Positions 8,114 through 17,352 of a DNA stretch of 64,000 nucleotides are shown here, piece by piece (position 1 is the first letter of the stretch; the number at the start of each line of letters is the position of its first letter). Location of the stretch: assembly GCA_028284775.1 (NCBI GenBank), contig JANQRB010000175.1:26902-90901 (forward strand), in the 5' to 3' direction. The notes below the pieces were generated by a model that saw nothing but the letters and a program-made list of their open reading frames with translations, was not told where the DNA came from and searched no databases. The DNA comes from Candidatus Kapaibacterium sp. (lineage in GTDB: Bacteria; Bacteroidota; Ignavibacteria; Kapaibacteriales; UBA7675). The position numbers and the translations under genes were made by a program.

Positions 8114-9868
8114 ATGATTATAAACGCTCAACAGGCACGATCGATTTATCAATCGGCTACTGGCGTTCAACGCCTAAAATATCAGGTAATTCATGCGCGA
8201 ATGTGTTTACGTGAAGACAAGGACGAGGCCCGGCGCGCGGCCGAGGCTACCCTGCAGGCTCTGGAAGCGTCGGGGGAACTTCTGGCGCCGGTCCTGCAGG
8301 AACTTGCGCACGCGCAGATGCTCTTTGTCCTCACGAACTGCGCGCTCAGCGATGGCCACCCGGATCGAGCGGCCGCACTGCAGCGTGAAGCACTGGCTAT
8401 CACCCTGCGCTCGCCCGATAAAGTACTGGCGGTAGATACCCTGCTGAAAGCGGCTGTTAACTTCGATATGGCTGAAAACTATCCTCGAATGCTGGATATT
8501 CTCTCCCATGCCCTGCAAATATTTGAATGCCCCGACATATTTGATCTGCCGTCACTCTACTTCGATGGTGTGTCCAATCAGCTGGCATCGGGCCGCGAGG
8601 AAACCCTGCTCCTGCTTCGTGTACGCCTAGAGTATAACAGTGCCCGCGCACAGTTTAAGTGCGGCCACTGTGATCAGGCCGTCAGCCACGTTTTTCGCGC
8701 CATAGCCGACTGCGACAAGATGAGCGCGCCCATCGTTCACGCCTATCGCGCCGCGCTGTATATGCTGCTCGCTGAGGTATACCTGGACCTGGGCTGCTCT
8801 GTTAAGGCCCGCGATGCCGTTGAAAAATTCGAAGCCAGCGCCCGCAAGAGTGCGGATCCGGTCTTATTGGCCAAGATCGAATTTTTTTGGGCCTTAATCT
8901 ATGCCGACAGATGTGACTTCACAAGGGTCATCGACATCTGCAGAACGGCGCTTGCGAGCAACTGTTCCGGTCTGCCATTGATGCGCTGCCGATACAACGA
9001 ATTGTTGTCCCGCGCCTATCGCGCCACCGCCCAGGCGCGCAAGGCGCTAACAGTATGTCAGGAAGCGCTGCAGGATAAAGAGCTGGCACACGGACGCTTC
9101 AGTCGATGTCTGCTCCTGGCCGAGTCGATTCGCAACCTGGAACATTGTCAGCAAACGAGCAAAGCGCGGCGCCAGGCCCTGGAATTGCTCGAAAGCGCCA
9201 GGGCCCTGAAGTTTAACAAGGGATGCATCGAAGCACACGCGGCCCTGAGCCGTCTGTACGCGTCGGGCGGCAAAGCCACCAGGGCACTGCAGCACGCGCA
9301 GGAAGCACAGAGCATCGCCGGCCGCCAGTACTCGGCAGCCGTCTACATCCGCGTTGCCGAAGCCGAATGCAGATATAAACTGCTGCACAGCCATGAAGAA
9401 GCCCGACTTCAGCTTCTCAGAAATGAACGTCTGGAGCAGGAGCTGCGTACTCGAGATCTTGAGATCGAACGACTTAACAATCAACTAACTGCCAAGACAA
9501 GTGTGATCGAAAGCGCCAGACGCCGGGCCTGTAGCTCAAGGCGCAACGGGGCCGCCGCCGATGATTGGCGTGAGTTAATCGTCGATCTGGATCAGGATCG
9601 CGACGACAAAGATGCCTGGCGCGTTTTCGCGGATCGGTTCTTTGCCCGCAACCCTGACTTCAACGAAAAGTTAAAGGAGCTCGGCGGGATATTCAGCGCA
9701 GCCGAACTTAAAATCTGCGCCTTGTGTGCCGCGCGAATGTCAATCAAGGACAGCGCGGCACTCTTGCTTGTATCGGAAAGCGCTGTTCTGAAAATGCGCT
9801 GGCGCATCCGCAAGAAACTCCAACTGCGACGCAGCCAGAACCTGGCCGGCTTTCTCGCCGCCATTTGA
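8114..9868 (+). CDS. TPR/coiled-coil transcription regulator with C-terminal HTH
   Basis: A 584-residue predicted cytoplasmic regulator. I place the start at ATG 8114 because AGGAGA at 8105-8110 fits it; the ATG at 8099 contains no upstream site. Residues about 10-420 are TPR-like helix pairs, followed by a coiled coil (about 430-470, LRNERLEQELRTRDLEIERL). The last 61 residues form a LuxR/GerE-like helix-turn-helix (FSAAELKICAL, then SESAVLKMRWRIRKKLQL). There is no receiver or kinase domain, so input probably comes through the TPR region. It has the same architecture as the proteins at 51692 and 56029, with a more diverged HTH. It sits just upstream of secreted-protein genes it may control. 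Confidence 0.85.
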   Translation: MIINAQQARSIYQSATGVQRLKYQVIHARMCLREDKDEARRAAEATLQALEASGELLAPVLQELAHAQMLFVLTNCALSDGHPDRAAALQREALAITLRSPDKVLAVDTLLKAAVNFDMAENYPRMLDILSHALQIFECPDIFDLPSLYFDGVSNQLASGREETLLLLRVRLEYNSARAQFKCGHCDQAVSHVFRAIADCDKMSAPIVHAYRAALYMLLAEVYLDLGCSVKARDAVEKFEASARKSADPVLLAKIEFFWALIYADRCDFTRVIDICRTALASNCSGLPLMRCRYNELLSRAYRATAQARKALTVCQEALQDKELAHGRFSRCLLLAESIRNLEHCQQTSKARRQALELLESARALKFNKGCIEAHAALSRLYASGGKATRALQHAQEAQSIAGRQYSAAVYIRVAEAECRYKLLHSHEEARLQLLRNERLEQELRTRDLEIERLNNQLTAKTSVIESARRRACSSRRNGAAADDWRELIVDLDQDRDDKDAWRVFADRFFARNPDFNEKLKELGGIFSAAELKICALCAARMSIKDSAALLLVSESAVLKMRWRIRKKLQLRRSQNLAGFLAAI

Positions 9869-10109
9869 ACGAGACATCGGTATTGATTCTCGTCGACCGC
9901 GGAATATCGGCAGTCCATACCAGCTCCATATTAAGTCTATATGTACACGAATGCCGGCCGGATTATCTTCGTGCAGATTCTCTTTGGCCGATGCGCGCGA
10001 CCGCGAGATCATACACACACTACGACAATCTTTCCGCTCGGAAGCCGCGATACCGCAAGATTCGCAGCGCGGGATTGTCGTGATTATTCACAAGATGAAA
10101 GGAAGAGCA

Positions 10110-11480
10110 ATGATACGGAACAAAGGGATAGCGTCGATGATAGTGTCGACTATTGCAATAACAGTCGCTTTTTTGAGCGCCACGATCTGCGCGGCACAAC
10201 AGATATTCGTGCCAAATCTCAGCAACGCCCTGGGACAGACGGCAAGCGGCAGCAACCCTCTGCACGTCGGGATCGGAACATCATCACCCGCCTATACGCT
10301 CGATGTGAACGGCAGCCTGAACGCCGGCGCTTACAATATTAACGGCATGCCTCTGGGAGTCTGGGAGTCCGCCAGCCCGCACCTGCGTTATGGCGCCGGC
10401 CGCGTCGGGATCGGACAGGCGCCGGCCGCCGGGGGGGCCTTTCCGGGCGCATTGCTCCATGTTGTCCCGGCGGACTGCCGCGAAGTCGGCTTTCGCCTGC
10501 AGAGCGACTGCGACCTGAGCGATCCCGGGCTGATAGCCAATCTCTTCGAGATCGTGACGCGCAATCAATTCGATGAAGAGGTTCACGCCCTAACAATCGA
10601 TCGCCACGGCCGCGTGGGTGTCGGCACCGATAAGCCCGGCGCCGACTTCGACATTAAAGGTACGCTCCGGCTGAATGGAACAGTCCCTCTACACGGTCGC
10701 GTCATGGCCGCCAATGCCGATGGCGAAGCACAGTGGCTGAGCCTGGCGGCCTTGCTAGACGAGAATGCCTGTATCGCCAAGCCGGTCACCACGCTCGAAT
10801 GCCAGTTTACACCGATCTGCCAGTACGACGCCCTGGAGCTCGGAGCAAATGGCGGCGAACGACTCTATATCGGCGGCAGGCAGGGCAACGTACCGATCGC
10901 CTGGAACGCCTATCCGGGCGACGTCGATCCCCCCGGCGAAGATCATGGCTGCGACAACACACAAATGCGCTTTCGCAACAGCAGCGACCATGCCGCCAAG
11001 ATCATCTATGAACCCTGGGGCAAAAAAATGCGCTTCATGTTTTCCTCGCCCGACCAGGCTCCCTCTGCGGGCACTACGGTTAACTGGATTGACGGGCTTA
11101 CGCTGCACAACAGCGGCGCAGTTGGCATCGGCACCTTGACCTATGAGCCGGGATTTAAGCTTATGGTTAACGGCACGATTCGCGCCAAGGAAATTGTCGT
11201 CGAAACCGGCTGGTCGGATTTCGTTTTTGCCGACGATTACAAGCTGCTTTCACTCGATGGAGTCGAGGCCTACATCGCGGAGCACAAACACCTGCCCGGC
11301 GTTCCGTCCGCCGCGGATGTACAGGCCAGGGGGCTGAGATTGTCGGAAGCAAGCACGTTCATGATGCAAAAGATCGAAGAGCTCACCCTCTACATGATCG
11401 AACTGCAAAAACAGAACAGGGCCCTTGCCGAACGGAATTCAGAACTCGAGCAACGCGTGACAGCAATAGAGCGGCAGTAG
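10110..11480 (+). CDS. Secreted tail-fibre-like surface protein with chaperone-type C-terminus
   Basis: A 456-residue exported protein; the start at ATG 10110 follows AGGAAG and gives a clean signal peptide (IVSTIAITVAFLSATICAAQ). It carries several copies of a hydrophobic-GIGT-x-P...LDVNG motif (VGIGTSSPAYTLDVNG, VGVGTDKPGADFDIKG, VGIGTLTYEPGFKLMVNG), typical of Bacteroidota surface fibres. Its last 90 residues contain TGWSDFVFADDYKLLSL, HKHLPGVPSAADV and IEELTLYMIELQKQN. That C-terminal region is the trimeric, coiled-coil, endosialidase-chaperone-like domain seen in tail-fibre relatives. No T9SS CTD is evident. It is likely displayed outside the cell, and it is the first gene after the regulator at 8114. 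Confidence 0.82.
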   Translation: MIRNKGIASMIVSTIAITVAFLSATICAAQQIFVPNLSNALGQTASGSNPLHVGIGTSSPAYTLDVNGSLNAGAYNINGMPLGVWESASPHLRYGAGRVGIGQAPAAGGAFPGALLHVVPADCREVGFRLQSDCDLSDPGLIANLFEIVTRNQFDEEVHALTIDRHGRVGVGTDKPGADFDIKGTLRLNGTVPLHGRVMAANADGEAQWLSLAALLDENACIAKPVTTLECQFTPICQYDALELGANGGERLYIGGRQGNVPIAWNAYPGDVDPPGEDHGCDNTQMRFRNSSDHAAKIIYEPWGKKMRFMFSSPDQAPSAGTTVNWIDGLTLHNSGAVGIGTLTYEPGFKLMVNGTIRAKEIVVETGWSDFVFADDYKLLSLDGVEAYIAEHKHLPGVPSAADVQARGLRLSEASTFMMQKIEELTLYMIELQKQNRALAERNSELEQRVTAIERQ

Positions 11481-11527
11481 AGGGAAAGGACTTGCCAATT
11501 CTTTTGGGACAAAAAATAAATCGATAC

Positions 11528-13570
11528 ATGAAACAACTGTCAAGAATTCACAAATTGCCGCTGCTGCTGCTGTTATTCTGCAGCGCCGCGCAATTCATCG
11601 TCGCGCAGACGGTTTATGACGACATTCACAACAAATACTGGTTTTATCGCTGGCGTCTGGTTAACAACTTCATGAAGATCGGCCTTGACAGCGGCATGAG
11701 CATTCCGGCGGGCCGCCGCAAATCCATTCCGCGCAATATGATGGGCTGGGGCGAAGGAACGACCTACCAGGGACGCTATATCATGGTTCTCGCGACGGAA
11801 TACAGACTGCTTATGGACAACGGGCAGGACGAAGCCGCCAAAGCCAGCCTGGCGGAATTGTACTATGCGATGAAGGCCATCGAAAGACTGGATATTTACG
11901 GCAATGAAGCGGTTCCCTATCTGCAGGAACCGGAGCTGGACGGGCATGTGATTCGCGATGATGTGCGCGAAGATTTTGTTAAAAATCATCTCGCGCATTT
12001 CAACCAAACCGGCTTCGGCCTTGACACGGTCGACACGCTCGTTTCAGACTATACAGCCGATGGGCTAAACGCTAACGACGAGCCCAGAAACAAAGATAAG
12101 GACATGAGCCAGGATCAGGTGATTCACATGTGTCTGGGTCTGCTTGCCGTTCTCAAAGCCCTTCCCGATGGACCGCTTTCGTTCACCGCTCTCAATGGCA
12201 ATAGTATTGCCTACGATTTCACCGACAACGCGAAGAAGATTGCCAGACGAATAATCAGACGAACACGCAATCTGAAACTGGGCCTGGATACCTGGTTTAT
12301 CCAGACGCCCAACGGCGAGCTGGCGCGACGTGGGGCCGAAGCGATCGGTTTCTCGTTTCCACTGGCAAAAACCTTCGAAGAGTTTAATAACGGTCTTCCA
12401 CTATTTGCTCCTTTCGCTTACAATTATGGAAGAACGATCTGGCAGGCTGGTCAATACCTGGATACGCTGAAGCAAGACAATCTGACAATGTTCGGTATCT
12501 TAATAGACATGACTGACTCCTATCGACTGACCGTGTTTCTGCCCGGCAGTTTTTTACTGCCGCGCCCGGTGTATCTTCCTATTAATACATCCTATAAGTG
12601 GCTGAGGGAGAATAGCCCCAAATGGGATTGGGAGCCCTTCTACCTGCCAACCTGGAAATGGCTCAACGATAAGTCTAAAAACATCGATTGGGTATTTCCC
12701 AAGGCGCTCGATCATTTAAGAAGCGCGCCCTGTCAGGGGCCCTACGAACTGGATGCAAATACTTTTTCAGGGCAGGGCTGGGCCGCCGATCGAAGATACT
12801 GTCGCAATTCGGTCGAACAGAATACCGGGAAGGAAATGGGTTATTACAACGGCATCGACTACATGCTGGCGCATAATCTGTATTATCTGGAAAGCGGCAA
12901 TGGCGCGCTGCGACGCTATCAGAACAAAATCGCGCGAGTTAACATCTCGGAGAATTTCCCGCTGCATGTTAATGGAACGACATACGGCGCCTTGCCCGCC
13001 AATCACTACGAATACGGCGCCTTTACGACGATCAGCGCGAGCAATACGATGTACGCCAACGGCAATGTCACTTATCGCGCCGGGCGTACAATCACCCTGC
13101 AGCCGGGATTCCGTGCTGTAAGCGGCTGTTTCTTTCGGGCTTACATCAATCCCTTCGAATGCCGGACGGACAGCCTGGGCTTTACGAAACACTCCGCTGC
13201 CGGCCGCAGCGGCAGCTACGGGATGGCGCCTGACTATTACAGCGTTGTACAGGACCCCGGCAATCGCGAAGCTCCGCCGGCCGGCAGCGAGCGGACTGTT
13301 GTAGCGGCACAGGGGAAGTCAACAACCCTGCGTCTGTTCCCGAATCCCAGCGAGGGCCAAATCAGGCTGCGTCTGCGCTGTACAGCGAAGGCGGCGGAGA
13401 TTCGCGTATCGCTTCGCGACCTCCTCGGCGGCATTGTGTTACAACGCAGCTATGCCTATGAGTCGGAATTTACTGCAACGCTGGACCTCGGGCCAGTTCC
13501 TCCCGGGACCTATCTCGTGCAGGTTATTGTCGGCAAGCAAGTTTACATGCAGCGCATATCACATCGCTAG
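11528..13570 (+). CDS. Large T9SS-sorted secreted protein of unknown function
   Basis: A 680-residue protein with a signal peptide (PLLLLLFCSAAQFIVAQ). I prefer ATG 11528; an in-frame TTG at 11492 adds 12 residues but sits too close to its AGGAAAGG-like site. The body (residues about 25-480) is helical and rich in aromatic residues, of no family I can name. Then comes YRAGRTITLQPGFRA, a short beta-rich motif common in Bacteroidota secreted proteins. The last 75 residues are a T9SS type A sorting domain (LFPNPSEGQ, then PPGTYLVQV). It follows the tail-fibre-like gene by 47 bases and may be cotranscribed with it. Confidence 0.82.
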   Translation: MKQLSRIHKLPLLLLLFCSAAQFIVAQTVYDDIHNKYWFYRWRLVNNFMKIGLDSGMSIPAGRRKSIPRNMMGWGEGTTYQGRYIMVLATEYRLLMDNGQDEAAKASLAELYYAMKAIERLDIYGNEAVPYLQEPELDGHVIRDDVREDFVKNHLAHFNQTGFGLDTVDTLVSDYTADGLNANDEPRNKDKDMSQDQVIHMCLGLLAVLKALPDGPLSFTALNGNSIAYDFTDNAKKIARRIIRRTRNLKLGLDTWFIQTPNGELARRGAEAIGFSFPLAKTFEEFNNGLPLFAPFAYNYGRTIWQAGQYLDTLKQDNLTMFGILIDMTDSYRLTVFLPGSFLLPRPVYLPINTSYKWLRENSPKWDWEPFYLPTWKWLNDKSKNIDWVFPKALDHLRSAPCQGPYELDANTFSGQGWAADRRYCRNSVEQNTGKEMGYYNGIDYMLAHNLYYLESGNGALRRYQNKIARVNISENFPLHVNGTTYGALPANHYEYGAFTTISASNTMYANGNVTYRAGRTITLQPGFRAVSGCFFRAYINPFECRTDSLGFTKHSAAGRSGSYGMAPDYYSVVQDPGNREAPPAGSERTVVAAQGKSTTLRLFPNPSEGQIRLRLRCTAKAAEIRVSLRDLLGGIVLQRSYAYESEFTATLDLGPVPPGTYLVQVIVGKQVYMQRISHR

Positions 13571-13629
13571 ATCGGCAGGCTGAGAAGAGACGTAGTTTAA
13601 CATTCGAAACATTCGATTTCAGATAAATT

Positions 13630-14319
13630 ATGCAACTATATCCAAGACTCTTGATCATATGTTCATTGTCAGTACTCGCACTATCAAGTAGTGGGCATTC
13701 TTATGACTTCACAAATCGCAGCGGCAGCTATCCCGCCGCGATTAACGGCACAAGTATCAACGAGGGCAGACTCTGGGATGATACGAGTTGGGTTGTGGAA
13801 CTCGGCTTTTCATTCCCGGTTTTCGATTTTACGGTGGAGCAGCTGGTCGTCAGTCAGGGCGTCGTGGTCTTTCCCGATCCCGATACAGCTCGCGGACGCA
13901 ATGCCCTGCTCTGCGGATTTGCCGCCGATTTGCGGGATCGGGGCACTTCGCAATCGTTGTCACCCCTTGTCTTTCAGGTCGCGGGCAGCGCAGGCAATCG
14001 TATTTGCAAACTGGAATGGCGCAACGCGGGAATGTTTAATGACCCCGCAAATACGGATGCCTTTGACCTCCAGATATGGTTGTACGAAGCAACGGGCAAT
14101 ATTGAAGTGTATTACGGCAACTGTCAGGTAGCCACGAGCTCCTTCGACGAAGCCGGCGGCCCCCTTGTCGGTCTGCTGCAGCTATCGAAATCTCAGGCGG
14201 AAATCCTGGGCGGCTTTTCCTTGAGTGGCGCATCGAACCAGGTCAAGCAGGAAGCGCTTTCATTCGCCTTTATGAGCGGAGCGCCGGAATCAGGGACAAT
14301 TTTCACATTCTTCAAATAG
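13630..14319 (+). CDS. Exported protein of unknown function
   Basis: A 229-residue protein with an N-terminal signal peptide (LLIICSLSVLALSSSGHS) and a beta-rich mature part (WDDTSWVVELGFSFPVF, IWLYEATGNIEVYYGN). That pattern resembles jelly-roll-like N-terminal domains in larger Bacteroidota secreted proteins. It has no T9SS sorting domain, so it may stay in the periplasm or leave by another route. It lies 59 bases after the T9SS gene at 11528 and ends before a terminator, so it is probably the last gene of the 8.1-14.3 kb group. Confidence 0.72.
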   Translation: MQLYPRLLIICSLSVLALSSSGHSYDFTNRSGSYPAAINGTSINEGRLWDDTSWVVELGFSFPVFDFTVEQLVVSQGVVVFPDPDTARGRNALLCGFAADLRDRGTSQSLSPLVFQVAGSAGNRICKLEWRNAGMFNDPANTDAFDLQIWLYEATGNIEVYYGNCQVATSSFDEAGGPLVGLLQLSKSQAEILGGFSLSGASNQVKQEALSFAFMSGAPESGTIFTFFK

Positions 14320-14379
14320 CATACCTCCCGATTACGTGCCGGTTGCAGTTCACGAGTCATGCTCCAAACTGCACGAAAA

Positions 14380-14422
14380 GCCCGTCGTGGACAACAACAG
14401 TCGACGACGGGCTTCATTGTTT
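14380..14422 (+). terminator. Probable Rho-independent terminator
   Basis: A 9 bp perfect stem (14380-14388 GCCCGTCGT with 14404-14412 ACGACGGGC) around a 15-base loop is followed by TTCATTGTTT. It closes the group ending at 14319. The T-run is interrupted, so strength is uncertain. Confidence 0.7.
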
Positions 14423-14624
14423 AAAGTACGCCGCACAAGGCGGTGGACATCTCGCCGGGCAGGTATTCGCCCGTGCACGGGACTGATGCAGTCTTTGATT
14501 GTGCAGGAAGATATTTGTATAATCCGCCCCGCAGTACGCTTATAAGACCGCCACGCTTCATCGAGACAGGGCGTTGTGGCGGCGGCAATTCCGGACTCAG
14601 GTCCGATTTCGCTCTTTAAGCACG

Positions 14625-15314
14625 ATGAGTAAACACCCCGAACAAATCGACCGCTTGGATGCATGCATTGAAACGCTGTATACCGTCTTTGCCCCCTACC
14701 GCCTGGAAGCCGACTTTGAAGAACGTTGTTCGCCGCTGGGAGACCGGCGCGCGATGGCCCGACGTTTGATGATGCAGCCTCTGCGAAGCTGTCCCTTAGA
14801 ACTCTGCTGTTATTATACTTTCAAGGCCACACTCACAATGGGCGACGAGCGCGATTTTAAACACTTTCTGCCGCGCTTGTTCGAACTGATGGGTACCGAC
14901 CCGCAGTGGTACGGCTACGATACGCGGATTTTCACAAGGCTGCGGGAGATAGACTGGCAGAAGGGCTCCGAGCAGGAGCGCAGCGCCATCACTCAATTTG
15001 TCTTGTCCCACTGGCGACAAATCATTGCTTCCTGGCCATGGCTCGAGCCGGCGCACTACATCCTTGCGGAAATCGCGGAAGCATTCGATGACATCAGTCC
15101 CTTTCTTCAGATCTGGACGGCGACCAATTCGCAATCGGCGCTGCGGCATCTCGCGGAGGCGGTAAGCGATGCCGGCTGGGAAAGAAAGAACGATCAATTC
15201 AGCGCCTGGTTGTTCAGTGAGGACAACAAAGCTAAACTGGAACGCGCTTTCTTCGAATCGGCTGATCAGGAATGCGCCGCTGAATTTGCCCGCGCCGTCG
15301 ATTACTTCGCGTAA
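14625..15314 (+). CDS. Hypothetical helical protein
   Basis: A 229-residue soluble protein starting at ATG 14625 (MSKHPEQIDRLDACIETLY); a longer reading from 14574 is possible but has no better start site. It is mainly alpha-helical with many Trp and acidic residues, for example FKHFLPRLFELM and WPWLEPAHYILAEIAEAF. There is no signal peptide, metal-binding motif or known catalytic signature. I do not recognise the family with certainty. It lies alone after a terminator, with a long empty spacer behind it. Confidence 0.6.
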   Translation: MSKHPEQIDRLDACIETLYTVFAPYRLEADFEERCSPLGDRRAMARRLMMQPLRSCPLELCCYYTFKATLTMGDERDFKHFLPRLFELMGTDPQWYGYDTRIFTRLREIDWQKGSEQERSAITQFVLSHWRQIIASWPWLEPAHYILAEIAEAFDDISPFLQIWTATNSQSALRHLAEAVSDAGWERKNDQFSAWLFSEDNKAKLERAFFESADQECAAEFARAVDYFA

Positions 15315-16125
15315 AGGACGCACCGTCGATCCGGAGTCACGCCTGTTGGAAATCGAGCGCGAAGCTGCTGGCCTGTCGGCGATTTCAGCGTTTCGTACGA
15401 AGGTGCATCAAACACCCGAGTTGTAAGTAAGGAAATCGTCAATGTCAGATCTTCCACCATACATCGATACCATTCGCCAACGGCTTCGGCCATTAAGGCC
15501 GGACGACCTGGGGCCTTTTATTCGTTTCATGACGAGGTCCGAAGCAATGAAAGCATTCCGACCGCAAGTCCGTCGGCGCATCGAAGTCTGCGAACACGGA
15601 GTCAGATTCGGCGCTGTGAACTCCAGCACAATCTCATGGACAAGAATGATACGGCCCGGTGATACAGACTCCTTGAACTGCGGGATTAATGAGTTCTGCC
15701 TTTCGCATTCGATCAAACCCAAACCCAGCCGTCTTTGGCCGACGGCGGCCCGGGGCTGAAAGGGATCGGCCGGTTCGCAGATGCGACAATCGCTGATCCG
15801 GCAGGGAAGGAGCTTTCGTCAAAAGCTGTAAATTGACATATTCGAAAGTAAGCAGCCTGGTCGTTTGATTTTTTTGATCCGGACGAACATCGGAACAAAT
15901 ACCTGAGAACGATCCGGACACAAACAAAGATAGAATCGGCGCTGAACTCCGGGCCGCAATAGTAGGAATCCGAGCATGCCGTGTATTCAGGCATTCGACA
16001 TCGACCCGGAGCAAAGACGACAGGCATTTGCAAGCTGAAGACGATGTAACGCCGTGCGCGGCCCTCTCATCCGCGCCAACTGCACAATCAATCGAGTCAC
16101 GAAATCCTATCCGGGAGAACCAGCA
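15315..16125. other. Intergenic stretch, no supported gene
   Basis: About 810 bases. A short forward frame at 15442-15759 has a passable start (GGA about 9 bases before ATG), but its protein has no recognisable domain and its composition drifts after 35 residues. A longer reverse frame crosses into the DUF2199 gene and is a shadow. The region may hold a decayed gene. Confidence 0.45.
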
Positions 16126-16629
16126 ATGAGCTTCCAGTTTGCATGCCATACCTGCGGTCAGATTCACGTCGGCAGGCCCGGCATTGTCGCCGATGAGCCG
16201 ATCGGCATGTATACGATACCCAAAGAACAGCGGGCGGCGCGATGCGAGCTGAGCAGCGATCACTGCGTCATCGACGGTAAATGGTTTTTTATTCGTGGAA
16301 TAATGGAGATCAAGGTCCACGGCGAGGAAGAACCCTTACGCTGGGACGTGTGGGTATCGGTCGGCAAGAAGAGCTTTGAAGTCTGGCGGGCCTACAACGA
16401 TCAACAGACTGGATCGCAGATCGCGCCCTTCGAGGGCTGGCTGAATACCTGGCTGAAGCAGTATCCGGAAACGGCAAATCTCAGAGCGCTGGTTCACCCG
16501 CGTGATCGAGGCATGCGGCCTCGCATTGAGCTTGAGCCCGGCGAACACCCCTTGGCTGTGGAACACGAAAAGGGTATCACGCCCGAAAGATTAACTGAAA
16601 TATATTCCTGGATTGTTCATGGATCCTGA
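16126..16629 (+). CDS. DUF2199 family protein
   Basis: A 167-residue protein beginning at ATG 16126 after GGGAGA. It matches DUF2199: an N-terminal CHTCGQIH zinc-ribbon-like knuckle, then SSDHCVIDGKWFFIRG, then LRWDVWVSVGKKSFE, and a C-terminal region ending in an alpha helix. The family is widespread but functionally uncharacterised; a metal-binding or toxin-immunity-like role has not been shown. It stands alone, with a non-coding gap before it and a pair of very small membrane proteins after it. Confidence 0.88.
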   Translation: MSFQFACHTCGQIHVGRPGIVADEPIGMYTIPKEQRAARCELSSDHCVIDGKWFFIRGIMEIKVHGEEEPLRWDVWVSVGKKSFEVWRAYNDQQTGSQIAPFEGWLNTWLKQYPETANLRALVHPRDRGMRPRIELEPGEHPLAVEHEKGITPERLTEIYSWIVHGS

Positions 16630-16814
16630 GTCGAAACTGCGATCGGAACCTTCTGGAAAAAAACGCCTGGGGGGCTGACCTTGAAACTGATTTTAACAAC
16701 ATTCTGATTCAGCTACATAGTAAATTCAATTCGAGAAAGCTTCCGGCAGACTGCATTGAAAACGCAATGTTTGAAGCTGCCGATCATTGCTTTGCATTTG
16801 TCGATAGGAGCGGG

Positions 16815-17003
16815 ATGAAACTATTTGATAAGAAAGCGGAAAAGAGAGCGTGGCTGGCTCTGGCATCGTCCGTCCCGATCCTGATAATTGTTTTATGGCA
16901 GTCTAAAGAACAGTTTGGGCTGACAGAGCTCACTATTGCCCTTGCAACGCTGCTCTCAGGAATCGGAATTGTCTATCTTGTAAAATGCTATGCAAACAGC
17001 TAA
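16815..17003 (+). CDS. Small two-helix membrane protein
   Basis: A 62-residue protein starting at ATG 16815, preceded by TAGGAG; an upstream in-frame ATG at 16767 lacks such a site. It has a charged N-terminus (KLFDKKAEKRAW) and two hydrophobic segments (WLALASSVPILIIVLW and LTIALATLLSGIGIVYLV). No family is recognised. The next small gene begins 5 bases after its stop, so the two probably work together. A toxin/immunity or stress-peptide role is possible but unsupported. Confidence 0.55.
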   Translation: MKLFDKKAEKRAWLALASSVPILIIVLWQSKEQFGLTELTIALATLLSGIGIVYLVKCYANS

Positions 17004-17008
17004 GCGGT

Positions 17009-17209
17009 ATGGAACTGATAATTGGAATCGCTCAAACCTGCATCGGAATAATAATTTCTCTGGTTGGCTTCAAACTGTACAATCCATTCAAGAACAAGAA
17101 TGACGAGGAATGGGAAAAGCAGTGGTACAAAAAATTTGGAACATTCTTCAAGATTGCTGGCCCGGCGATCTCTCTGCTCGGACTGCATAAGATTTTTACA
17201 AATTTCTAG
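17009..17209 (+). CDS. Small membrane protein
   Basis: A 66-residue protein starting at ATG 17009. It has one hydrophobic N-terminal helix (LIIGIAQTCIGIIISLVGF), a charged middle (NKNDEEWEKQWYKKFG) and a second hydrophobic segment (IAGPAISLLGLHKIF). It starts 5 bases after the stop of the 16815 gene in another frame. The family is unknown. Local base composition is more AT-rich than the neighbouring genes, which could reflect recent acquisition or simply the membrane codons. Confidence 0.55.
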   Translation: MELIIGIAQTCIGIIISLVGFKLYNPFKNKNDEEWEKQWYKKFGTFFKIAGPAISLLGLHKIFTNF

Positions 17210-17352
17210 GACTGCAATTGCAAGCAGCTGTTAACACGGAGACGCCCGCAGGGAATTTCCCGGTATCGCTAAATGCGATGGAAAGTCGGCTGTAAATGTT
17301 CTTCGGCAATGTAATCCAGGATTAATATCATTACTACGGACTGCCTGGGATT

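Noticed and set aside
15442..15759. Forward open frame of about 105 codons with an acceptable start site
   Set aside because: No recognisable domain; composition becomes non-protein-like after 35 residues and it overlaps a reverse frame of similar quality.
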